DNA from: Euzebyaceae bacterium | Lineage (GTDB): Bacteria; Actinomycetota; Nitriliruptoria; Euzebyales; Egibacteraceae | Length of the DNA: 5,525 nucleotides | NCBI GenBank assembly: GCA_013696915.1 | Contig: JACCXR010000472.1 | Location: forward strand, 1 to 5,525 | Direction: 5' to 3' | In this document: one piece after another, positions 1-4,737 of the stretch | Position numbering within the stretch: position 1 is the stretch's first letter | Layout of the letters: the number at the start of each line of letters is the position of its first letter | The notes under the pieces: generated by a model | What the model was told of the DNA's origin: nothing | Database searches by the model: none | The model's input: only the letters and a program-made list of their open reading frames with translations | Made by a program: the position numbers and the translations under genes

Positions 1-371
1 GGCACAAGTGGCAGCAGGGAGGGAAGCTTCCGGCAGCCTGGTAGCTGCCGTCCAGACGTAGCCATCCACATCGAGCTTGAACAGGTCGACCGCAGCGGAC
101 GCACACCAGTCGGCAGGAGCGGGAACCCTGCAGACAGCAGCGTTGCCGCCCTGGCCACCAGCACCGGCTTGCCCTCGTAACGGCTGGCGATGGGCGATCG
201 AGGAACAGCGCAACCGCCGAAAGCTGCTGGATGACACCGACACCCCGTAGAGCCCGTAGCGGTCGGTTCTCCACCGCGTGCTCGCGGACATGGTCGTAGT
301 CGAGGGTGTGAGCGCCACCGCGGATGACGACGAAGCGTCGGCCGGTGTTTCCAGGTGACTTCATCGGTCAC
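1..371 (-). pseudogene. Frameshifted remains of an unrecognised protein gene
   Basis: I do not recognise this family. Read on the minus strand from a GTG at 371, protein-like segments appear in changing frames. VTDEVTWKH is in the GTG frame. RRFVVIRGGAHTLDYDHV and REHAVEN follow in the frame of the ATG at 364. RYGLYGVSV (about 261-235) is in the third frame. RYEGKPVLVARAATLLSAGF (182 downward) is back in the first, and VDLFKLDVDGYVWTAATRL (90 downward) is again in the third. These segments have mixed hydrophobic and charged composition, unlike the Arg/Pro/Ser-rich text of shadow frames, and together they read like one protein of about 120 or more residues broken by about four small indels. 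The gene runs off the left edge. The GTG frame is itself open across the region, but most of its translation looks non-natural. No ribosome-binding site is evident. An error-rich read could look the same. Confidence 0.5.
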
Positions 372-395
372 CGGACGCGTGGAAGGCGGGAGCGA

Positions 396-424
396 CCGCT
401 CAGTTCCGTTCCGAAACCGAGCGG
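396..424. promoter_or_regulatory. Inverted repeat upstream of the left pseudogene
   Basis: CCGCTC (396-401) pairs with GAGCGG (419-424). After one mismatch, GTT (403-405) also pairs with AAC (415-417). The dyad lies about 25 bases upstream of the GTG at 371 on the minus strand, where an operator or promoter-proximal element would sit. It could equally be a transcript hairpin between the LysR gene and the pseudogene. No clear -10/-35 pair accompanies it, so the role is a guess. Confidence 0.25.
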
Positions 425-481
425 CTAGAAGACCGGCGCATGCGCGGTGAGGTGTCCGGAGTCGCGCCCATGACTCATTCA

Positions 482-497
482 TCACCGCTTGCGGTGA
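482..497 (-). terminator. Hairpin just after the LysR gene
   Basis: A perfect 7-base inverted repeat, TCACCGC (482-488) and GCGGTGA (491-497), is separated by two bases; in RNA it would fold as a 6-bp stem with a CTTG tetraloop. It starts 4 bases beyond the stop codon of the minus-strand LysR gene (502-504). The placement fits an intrinsic terminator, but no T-run follows on the minus strand, so it may only be a partial or factor-assisted one. Confidence 0.45.
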
Positions 498-501
498 GCG
501 T

Positions 502-1395
502 TCAACCCGTGGTCGCGAACGAGAGCAGCGCCGCGGCGGCGCCGGCCGGGCGCGCGTCGCGCCGCCAGACCGCCTTCAACGACCGCCCCAGCTCGACACC
601 GGTGATGGGCACGGCGACGAGGCGGCCGCGTTCCAGATCATCCGCGACGCACAGCCGGGACAGCGCCGCCGGACCCGACCCGTTGACGACTGTGGCGCGG
701 ACCGCCGCGGTCGATCCGAGCGTCAGCAGGGGCGTCGGGGGCCGGCCCGTTCGATACGGCGCGAGAAGGTCCTCGAACGCTTCACGAGTGCCCGAGCCCG
801 CCTCTCGCGTGACCAGCCGCGCGGAAGCGAGCTGCGCCGCCGTGAGCGGGCTGCGCCGCGTCGCCCAGTGATGGGTTGGGGCAACGACCACCACCAGCGC
901 GTCGGTTCCCACTTCGACAGCCGCCAGGCGGGGATCGACCTTGGTGCCCTCCACGAACCCCAGATCAACGCGTTCGGCCAGCACCGCCTCGGTGACTTCC
1001 GTGGAGTTGGCGACCTCCAGCTCGCTGGAGACGTCTGGGTGGCGGCGGGCGAGCTCGGCGAGCCAGCGGGGCAACAGATACTCCGCGACGGTGTAGCTCG
1101 CCGCGACCCGCAACGTGGAATCGACGTCCCTGCGCAGGCCGCGGGCGGCGGACTCGAACGTCTCGACCGCGCGCAGAAGGTCGGCGGACCAGCCGGCGAC
1201 CAGCGTGCCGGCGGCCGTCGGCCGCGAGCCGGACGGCCCCCGTTCCAGCAGCGTCACTCCCAGGCGACGCTCCAGCAGCGACAGCCGCGCGCTGGCAGCC
1301 GGCTGCGACAGCCCATGGACAGCGGCCGCGCGGGAGACGCTGCCCTCCGCGACGCTCGCGACCAGCAGCGCCAGCGACAGCAGGTCCGGTCCCAT
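502..1395 (-). CDS. LysR-family transcriptional regulator, YeiE/CysB-like
   Basis: A 297-residue LysR-type regulator of ordinary family length. Residues 4-62 form the winged helix-turn-helix: the core SVSRAAAVHGLSQPAASARL (19-38) is the LysR recognition region, followed by LERRLGVTLLERG (41-53) and the wing with PTAAG. Residues from about 94 form the periplasmic-binding-protein-like effector domain: LRVAASYTVAEYLLPRWLAE opens subdomain I, VDLGFVEG (143-150) and LVTREAGSGTRE (194-205) are typical, and AVRATVVNGSGPAALSR (231-247) lies in the second subdomain. The ATG at 1395 is preferred because the helix-turn-helix starts at once. An in-frame ATG at 1452 would add 19 low-complexity residues and run through the likely operator. 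The gene is divergent from the YeiH-type transporter gene, the same pairing as yeiE/yeiH in E. coli, so it probably controls that gene and itself. The ligand is unknown; a sulfur oxyanion such as sulfite is a guess from context. Confidence 0.9.
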   Translation of the reverse strand: MGPDLLSLALLVASVAEGSVSRAAAVHGLSQPAASARLSLLERRLGVTLLERGPSGSRPTAAGTLVAGWSADLLRAVETFESAARGLRRDVDSTLRVAASYTVAEYLLPRWLAELARRHPDVSSELEVANSTEVTEAVLAERVDLGFVEGTKVDPRLAAVEVGTDALVVVVAPTHHWATRRSPLTAAQLASARLVTREAGSGTREAFEDLLAPYRTGRPPTPLLTLGSTAAVRATVVNGSGPAALSRLCVADDLERGRLVAVPITGVELGRSLKAVWRRDARPAGAAAALLSFATTG

Positions 1396-1414
1396 CTTCC
1401 CAAGGCTACCCCGG

Positions 1415-1433
1415 CCATAACCGCCGCCTATGG
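1415..1433. promoter_or_regulatory. LysR-type operator (T-N11-A dyad)
   Basis: CCATA (1415-1419) and TATGG (1429-1433) form a perfect 5-base inverted repeat around 9 bases. It contains ATA-N9-TAT, so T1418 and A1430 are exactly 11 bases apart, the classical LysR T-N11-A box. It lies in the divergent gap, 20 bases upstream of the regulator ATG at 1395 and 56 bases before the transporter ATG at 1490. That is where an autoregulatory and activating LysR site would be expected. Assigning it to this regulator is inference. Confidence 0.55.
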
Positions 1434-1489
1434 GGTGATCGGCCCCGCGCATCTACCGGCCGGAAGCGGTCCGACACACCATCCCGGTC

Positions 1490-2512
1490 ATGCGCGACCA
1501 GACGGGGAGAGACGCCACGGCGCGCGCACTCCGCGGCGTCGGGGCCGCCGTCCCCGGGCTCGCGCTCGTCGCGCTCGCAGTGGGCGCGGCGCACATGACA
1601 GCTCCGCTGATCGGCCTCTCGCCGCTGGTCGTGGCCGTGCTCCTGGGTGCCGTCGCGGCGAACCTGCGGCTGGTGCCGACGGTTGCGGGACCCGGCATCC
1701 GCGTCGCCGCCAAACGGCTGCTTCGGGTCGGCATCGTGCTGTTGGGCTTTCGGCTGTCGCTGCAGGACGTCGTGGCACTCGGCGGCCCGGCGCTGGCCGT
1801 CGTGGTCACCGTCGTCGCGGTCACCTTTGCGGGCACACGCTGGATGGGCCGGCGGATGGGGGTGTCGCCCGCGCTGTCGCTGCTGGTCGCCACAGGCTTC
1901 TCCATCTGCGGCGCCTCCGCCATCGCCGCCATGGACAGCGTCGTCGAGGCCGAGGAGGAAGAGGTCGCGTTCGCGATCGCCCTCGTGACGCTGTGCGGCA
2001 GTCTCGCCATCGTGCTCCTGCCGCTCCTGCGCCCCGCGATGGCGATGTCCGACAGCGCGTTCGGCCAGTTCGTCGGCGCCAGCGTGCACGACGTCGCCCA
2101 GGTGGTCGCCACCGGGGCCACCGCGGGGACCACCGCCCTCGAGGCCGCGGTGGTCGTGAAGCTCACGCGCGTCGTCCTCCTCGCGCCGCTCGTGACCGGC
2201 ATGGCCCTCGCGGCCCGTCGCCGCGGTCGCCCGCTGCCCGCCGGGCAGGCGCGCCCCCCGGTCATCCCCCTGTTCGTCGTCGGCTTCCTTGCCGCCGTCG
2301 GGCTGCGAACCTCGGCCCTGGTGCCGGACGCATGGTTGATCGCAATCCGCGCAGCCGAGGGGATGCTGCTGTCCGCAGCGCTGTTCGGACTCGGCGCCGG
2401 AGTGCATCTGGCAACGCTCCGGGGCATCGGCGGACGACCGCTGCTGCTGGGCGTGACGTCCTGGATCCTGATCGCCGTCGCGAGCTACGCCGGGGTCTCG
2501 CTCCTCACCTGA
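1490..2512 (+). CDS. yeiH: YeiH-family (UPF0324) putative sulfate exporter, membrane protein
   Basis: A 340-residue polytopic inner-membrane protein of the YeiH/YadS-type family (Cons_hypoth698, PF03601), full length for the family. Hydrophobic segments cover about 18-36, 44-58, 78-92, 99-114, 125-145, 160-180, 218-240, 259-275, 288-305 and 317-338. Family signatures are visible: KRLLRVGIVLLGFRLSL (75-91), the conserved SICGASAIAA loop (138-147), an acidic EAEEEE stretch (153-158), and FVGASVHDVAQVVA (194-207). The family is annotated as a putative sulfate exporter; transport activity and substrate are poorly proven. The start is the ATG just before RDQTGRDATARALRGVG, a short cytoplasmic leader before the first helix. 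No good Shine-Dalgarno sequence precedes it, so the message may be leaderless or nearly so. The divergent LysR gene and the dyad at 1415-1433 suggest regulated expression. No partner gene follows on the plus strand. Confidence 0.92.
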   Translation: MRDQTGRDATARALRGVGAAVPGLALVALAVGAAHMTAPLIGLSPLVVAVLLGAVAANLRLVPTVAGPGIRVAAKRLLRVGIVLLGFRLSLQDVVALGGPALAVVVTVVAVTFAGTRWMGRRMGVSPALSLLVATGFSICGASAIAAMDSVVEAEEEEVAFAIALVTLCGSLAIVLLPLLRPAMAMSDSAFGQFVGASVHDVAQVVATGATAGTTALEAAVVVKLTRVVLLAPLVTGMALAARRRGRPLPAGQARPPVIPLFVVGFLAAVGLRTSALVPDAWLIAIRAAEGMLLSAALFGLGAGVHLATLRGIGGRPLLLGVTSWILIAVASYAGVSLLT

Positions 2513-2539
2513 CCACGCGGCGCGTCGCCTCGTAGCGGC

Positions 2540-2555
2540 CAGCCCAGACGGGCTG
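2540..2555 (+). terminator. Short hairpin after the transporter gene
   Basis: CAGCCC (2540-2545) and GGGCTG (2550-2555) form a 6-bp stem with an AGAC tetraloop, starting 27 bases after the transporter stop codon. No T-run follows. It is a plausible weak terminator and the only candidate seen between the transporter gene and the tRNA-like repeat. Confidence 0.35.
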
Positions 2556-2566
2556 TCAGCCAGCAT

Positions 2567-2588
2567 GTGGTGGAGGTGGGCCTCGAAC
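2567..2588 (-). repeat. Copy of the tRNA-Ser 3' end (att-like direct repeat, distal copy)
   Basis: This stretch matches 3685-3706, the 3' end of the tRNA-Ser gene (T-loop, T-stem 3' strand, acceptor 3' strand and discriminator), at 20 of 22 positions. Fourteen bases are identical (2567-2580), two differ (2581-2582), and TCGAAC (2583-2588) is identical. Beyond that the match fails, and the 5' T-stem strand here does not pair properly, so it is not a working tRNA. A copy of only the tRNA 3' end, in direct orientation about 1.1 kb downstream of the tRNA, is the usual outcome of site-specific integration into a tRNA gene. A decayed second tRNA is the alternative. Confidence 0.5.
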
Positions 2589-2690
2589 GCCCCTCGGTCA
2601 GGGCTCGTCGGTCCAAGCTAGTAGTCACGAAGCGCACTCGGAGCGCTCTGCGGCTGGAGGCCCCGTCAGGCTTGGGCTGGCCTCGTCATC

Positions 2691-2712
2691 CGGTCGTCTA
2701 CCCGTCGTCTAC
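2691..2712. repeat. Two tandem 11-base units
   Basis: CGGTCGTCTAC (2691-2701) is followed directly by CCGTCGTCTAC (2702-2712), identical at 10 of 11 positions. It lies in the non-coding stretch beyond the RelE-type toxin gene. Two units are too few to imply a function; it may be a chance or slippage duplication. Confidence 0.4.
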
Positions 2713-2720
2713 AACGGGGG

Positions 2721-2742
2721 AGCCGGGTGGAGGGCCCGGGCT
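2721..2742 (-). terminator. GC hairpin after the RelE-type toxin gene
   Basis: CCGGG (2723-2727) pairs with CCCGG (2735-2739) around a 7-base loop. Two further pairs (2721 with 2742, 2722 with 2741) form if G2740 is bulged. It starts 4 bases after the minus-strand toxin stop (2746-2748), a natural place to end the antitoxin-toxin transcript. No T-run follows, so confidence is limited. Confidence 0.35.
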
Positions 2743-2745
2743 TGG

Positions 2746-3018
2746 TCAGCGACGGCGGTAGACGCTGCTGCGGTGGCCGACGCTTCGCACGGTGACCAGC
2801 CGTTCCGCGTCTTCCACCCGGAACACGGCTCGATAGTCGCCGACGCGGACGCGATACCCGTCGGTGCCTTGCAGCGCGTTCACGCCGTGTCCCCGGGGAT
2901 CGTTGGCCAGCAGTCCGATGCGGTCGCTGAGCCGCGCACGAACGTCCGCGGGCAGCTTGTCGAACTCGCGCGCTGCCCGGCGATCGAAGACGATCCGATA
3001 GACGTGCTAAGTGCTCAT
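2746..3018 (-). pseudogene. RelE/ParE-family toxin gene with a TAG at codon 4
   Basis: Read on the minus strand from the ATG at 3018, the frame is Met-Ser-Thr-TAG-His, then 85 residues that are plainly a RelE-family toxin, ending at TGA 2748-2746. The part after the stop begins VYRIVFDRRAAREFDKLP (usual RelE N-terminal strand and helix) and continues with the helical hairpin VRARLSDRIGLLANDPRG. It ends with the core sheet GYRVRVGDYRAVFRVED and VRSVGHRSSVYRR, keeping the basic and aromatic residues this family uses for ribosome-dependent mRNA cleavage. Family members commonly start M-S-T-Y-R-I-V-F, so the ATG at 3018 looks like the true start, with about 9 bases (TAGCACGTC, 3009-3001) inserted before the YRIVFD motif. 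No ATG, GTG or TTG lies between the TAG and the conserved strand. The antitoxin gene lies 61 bases upstream, an unusually wide gap. Likely inactive unless the TAG is suppressed or a sequence error. Confidence 0.85.
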
Positions 3019-3079
3019 GCCCCGGAAGGGTTACACGGCAGCCTCGTGCTGGACGACAGGCCGTTGGACACGCGCTGAG

Positions 3080-3343
3080 CTAGAGCCCGTGACGCGCCTT
3101 GATCTCCTCGAAGGGGATGCGGACGCCGTCGTCGTCGGCCTCGGCCTTGCGGAAGGCCTCCGCGTCGGCCTCGTCCTCCAGCCGCTCCAACTCCTCCAGC
3201 AGCTCCAAATCCTCGCGGGAGATCACCGCGGCCACCAACTCGCCGCCATCCTTGGTGATCCGCACGCGCTCATGCGAGCTGAGCACGCGGTGCAGCAGGT
3301 CCGCGAACTGAGGACCCGCCTCACTCGTGGTGACGTCGTTCAC
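3080..3343 (-). CDS. Phd/YefM-family antitoxin
   Basis: An 87-residue type II antitoxin. The N-terminal half is the Phd/YefM DNA-binding dimer domain: VNDVTTSEAGPQFADLLHRV (1-20), then ERVRITKDGGELVAAVISREDLELL (25-49) with the family's 'r-i-T-k-d-G-e' turn. The C-terminal half is acidic and helical and should wrap the toxin: LEELERLEDEADAEAF (49-64) and DDGVRIPFEEIKARHGL (71-87), the latter a frequent ending of antitoxins paired with RelE. The GTG at 3343 is chosen because AGGAG stands 5 bases before it and the fold begins there. An ATG at 3448 would add 35 unrelated residues. It is first in the order antitoxin then toxin, and would repress its own promoter together with the toxin. The frame is intact, unlike its partner. 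Confidence 0.87.
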   Translation of the reverse strand: MNDVTTSEAGPQFADLLHRVLSSHERVRITKDGGELVAAVISREDLELLEELERLEDEADAEAFRKAEADDDGVRIPFEEIKARHGL

Positions 3344-3380
3344 CTCAGCTCCTCTCGCTGTACCACATCCACGCCGAAGC

Positions 3381-3406
3381 GTACCGGCGAACGTCCCTGT
3401 TCGTAC
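3381..3406. promoter_or_regulatory. Inverted repeat upstream of the antitoxin gene (possible operator)
   Basis: CGAAC (3388-3392) and GTTCG (3399-3403) are inverted around 6 bases, and GTAC stands on both sides (3381-3384 and 3403-3406). The dyad centres about 52 bases upstream of the antitoxin GTG on the minus strand. Phd/YefM antitoxins bind short palindromes in their own promoters, so this is a reasonable operator candidate. No convincing promoter hexamers were identified. The rest of the antitoxin-tRNA gap (3344-3685) shows no gene I can support. Confidence 0.35.
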
Positions 3407-3684
3407 AGCAGATGGCGCGCTGTATCGCCTGGTACCGACCGACAGCACCGGTTCAGTGGGCCACGGTCAGGCGAAAGACCTCCTGGCCGGGCGGCTGTTG
3501 GGGACGCGGCCGCCGGCGTGTTGTAGAGCAGGTGGAGGCCGCGGGCGGTGTGCTGCTGGCGGGTGGGGGCAGCGGCCAGGCCCACTGGCGCAAGACCCAT
3601 GAACGCGAACTCGACGGCCATCTTCTCGGACGTCACAGCGATGATCTCAGTGGGCTATTCCATGGGCGCGACCAGACTGCAGCG

Positions 3685-3706
3685 GTGGTGGAGGTGGGAT
3701 TCGAAC
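3685..3706 (-). repeat. tRNA-Ser 3' end copy of the att-like direct repeat (proximal copy)
   Basis: This is the part of the functional tRNA-Ser gene, from T-loop to discriminator, that matches 2567-2588 at 20 of 22 positions. Integrases of the tyrosine family often use a tRNA 3' end as attachment site and rebuild the gene on insertion. The repeat pair encloses the Phd/RelE-type module; no integrase gene lies between the copies. Confidence 0.5.
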
Positions 3707-3774
3707 CCACGATGGCATTGCTGCCATACGGCATTTCGAGTGCCGCGCACTAGGCCGGTCTATGCGACTCCACC
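3686..3774 (-). tRNA. tRNA-Ser, anticodon CGA
   Basis: A complete class II tRNA of 89 nt on the minus strand. The acceptor strands GGTGGAG (3774-3768) and CTCCACC (3693-3687) pair over 7 bases, with discriminator A at 3686. The D-arm uses GCA/TGC. The anticodon arm is CGGCA-CTCGAAA-TGCCG, with anticodon CGA at positions 34-36, decoding UCG serine codons. The long variable arm TATGGCAGCAATGCCATC folds as TGGCA/TGCCA, typical of serine tRNAs. The T-arm is GTGGG-TTCGAAT-CCCAC. The bases after the discriminator read CCG, so CCA is not encoded and must be added by nucleotidyltransferase. Its first 15 nt overlap the end of tadA, and its 3' end is repeated at 2567-2588. Confidence 0.97.
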
Positions 3775-4269
3775 GGGATCGGGAATGGTAGCGGCGACCG
3801 GATCTGGCCGCGACCCGCGCCGAGCCTGGAAGAACCGGCGCAGGACGGCACCGCACTCCTCGGCGAGCACGCCCGAGGAGACGTCGACGCGGTGGTTGAG
3901 CCGCGCGTCGCGCGGCACGTCGTACACCGAGCCCACCGCACCCGCCTTGGGATCGGCGGCGGCGAAGACCAGCGCTGGCAGGCGGGCGAGCACGAGCGCC
4001 CCGGCACACATGGTGCACGGCTCCAGGGTGACGTAGAGCGTGCAGCCGTCCAGCCGCCACGATCCCAGCTCCGCGGCGGCCCGCCGGATGGCGAGCAGCT
4101 CGGCGTGCGCCGTCGGGTCGCGGTCGGCCTCCCGGCGGTTGCAGGCCTCGGCGATGACCGCCCCGTCGCGCACCACCACCGCTCCAACCGGCACGTCGCC
4201 GGTCTGCAGCGCGATCCTGGCCTGCGCGAGCGCGCGGTCCATCCACAGCCGGTGCGTCAACTGGGCCAC
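3760..4269 (-). CDS. tadA: TadA: tRNA(adenine-34) deaminase / CDA-fold deaminase
   Basis: A 169-residue zinc-dependent deaminase of the cytidine/deoxycytidylate deaminase fold. TadA converts A34 to inosine in the wobble position of tRNA-Arg(ACG). The signatures are complete: GDVPVGAVVV (24-33), HAE at 55-57 in DPTAHAELLAIR (zinc ligand His and catalytic Glu), PCTMCAGAL (84-92) with both cysteine zinc ligands, and AADPKAGAVGSVYDVPRDARLNH (104-126), then the C-terminal helices SGVLAEECGAVLRRFF. The start is the GTG at 4269, giving MAQLTHRLWMDRAL; the conserved W-M-x-x-A-L helix excludes a much later start, though the ATG at 4242 is possible. No strong ribosome-binding site is visible. The family fold ends near residue 150; the last 19 residues (GSRPDPVAATIPDPGGVA region) run into the tRNA gene, whose positions 1-12 encode Gly-Gly-Val-Ala and 13-15 the TAG stop. 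Confidence 0.94.
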   Translation of the reverse strand: MAQLTHRLWMDRALAQARIALQTGDVPVGAVVVRDGAVIAEACNRREADRDPTAHAELLAIRRAAAELGSWRLDGCTLYVTLEPCTMCAGALVLARLPALVFAAADPKAGAVGSVYDVPRDARLNHRVDVSSGVLAEECGAVLRRFFQARRGSRPDPVAATIPDPGGVA

Positions 4270-4293
4270 GGCGCGAACCGTACGCCAAGAATC

Positions 4294-4326
4294 GACGAGG
4301 GTCCGCGGAATGCGCGGGCCCTCGTC
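4294..4326 (-). terminator. Strong 14-bp hairpin between the Hsp20 remnant and tadA
   Basis: GACGAGGG (4294-4301) pairs with CCCTCGTC (4319-4326), and CCGCG (4303-4307) with CGCGG (4313-4317), around a 5-base loop. The single internal non-Watson-Crick pair (4302/4318) is U-G if transcribed from the plus strand and A-C from the minus strand. It starts 18 bases beyond the stop of the minus-strand Hsp20 remnant, and a short T-rich GATTCTT follows in that direction. It most likely ends Hsp20 transcription and insulates tadA. Confidence 0.65.
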
Positions 4327-4343
4327 CGTCGCGGCAACTCAGA

Positions 4344-4550
4344 TCAGCTCGAGGACTCCTTTACGTCCACCGTCTGCTGGCCCGACGCGGCCCCGCCGAT
4401 CTCGATCTTGCGCGGCTGCCGCTCCGGCGGGTGCGGGATCTGCAGCTCGAGCATGCCGTGCTCGAACGCCGCCGTGATCCGGCCGGGGTCGGTGCCCTGG
4501 GGCAGCGAGAAGCTGCGCTCGAAGCGCCCGAACGCCCGCTCGCGGCGCAC
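4344..4550 (-). pseudogene. C-terminal half of an Hsp20 (alpha-crystallin) chaperone
   Basis: The 68 residues from a GTG at 4550 are the second half of a small heat shock protein. RRERAFGRFERSFSLPQGTD (2-21) is the strand-loop-strand usual before DPGRITAAFEHGMLELQIP (21-39), which carries the A-x-F-x-x-G-x-L signature of the alpha-crystallin domain. PRKIEI (46-51) holds the I-x-I motif used for oligomer assembly. Small heat shock proteins of this kind usually have about 140-150 residues; the N-terminal arm and first strands are missing, and a TGA occurs in this frame near 4620. Upstream, another frame carries a fragment of an unrelated enzyme. With half the sandwich absent and no ribosome-binding site seen at the GTG, it is unlikely to be a working chaperone. 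A terminator-like hairpin still follows it. Confidence 0.8.
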
Positions 4551-4599
4551 CCGGTGTCCGCGCCGGCAGTCCGCGCGCGACGGCTCCCCGCCCGGCCGA

Positions 4600-4737
4600 C
4601 TCGCCGGCCGTGAAGCTCAGCGCGTCCGCCTCCGACCCGGCCCCGTAGCCGACCAGCAAGATGCGGCCGCCCGGCTCGGCCATATCGAGTGCCAGCGCCA
4701 GGTTCGTCGAATCGCCCGCCGCGGTCACACCGCAGTT
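4600..4737 (-). pseudogene. C-terminal fragment of an archaeal-type HMG-CoA synthase-like enzyme
   Basis: In the frame starting at 4737 the minus strand reads NCGVTAAGDSTNLALALDMA, then EPGGRILLVGYGAGSEADAL and SFTAGES. This resembles the C-terminal region of thiolase-fold hydroxymethylglutaryl-CoA synthase proteins of the archaeal type, where a 'GNT/GDS' helix start is followed by 'A-x-x-L-D-x-A-x-P-G-D-R-I-L-x-V-x-Y-G-x-G-x-x-x-D-A'. Only about 46 residues are present, without the catalytic Cys-His core. The segment is continuous in frame with the displaced HepT C-terminus upstream and loses resemblance after about 4600, just before the Hsp20 remnant. It looks like a piece joined in by rearrangement. 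The family assignment is from memory of the motif and is only moderately sure. Confidence 0.5.

Noticed and set aside
868..2535. A 555-codon plus-strand open frame across the LysR gene and into the transporter gene
   Set aside because: Its translation is Arg/Gly/Pro-rich without any domain, and it lies antisense to a clear LysR protein and out of frame with a clear YeiH protein; it is a GC-driven shadow.
1406..2566. A 386-codon minus-strand open frame opposite the transporter gene
   Set aside because: The product is rich in Asp, Gly, Gln, His and Arg with no hydrophobic core, as expected opposite a membrane protein in high-GC DNA.
2567..2650. A second functional tRNA gene
   Set aside because: Only the acceptor 3' strand and part of the T-arm are recognisable; the T-stem has mismatches and there is no anticodon arm or 5' acceptor strand.
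3019..3079. An integron attC-like site ahead of the toxin gene
   Set aside because: GTGTAAC and TTAG suggest core sites, but the paired inner and outer boxes and the imperfect stem of an attC are not present.
3340..3636. A 98-codon minus-strand open frame between the tRNA and the antitoxin, and any integrase relic in it
   Set aside because: The start MAVEFAFMGLAPVGLAAAPT looks faintly signal-like, but the rest is low-complexity, it overlaps the antitoxin start, and no integrase motif (R-H-R-Y) could be found in any frame.
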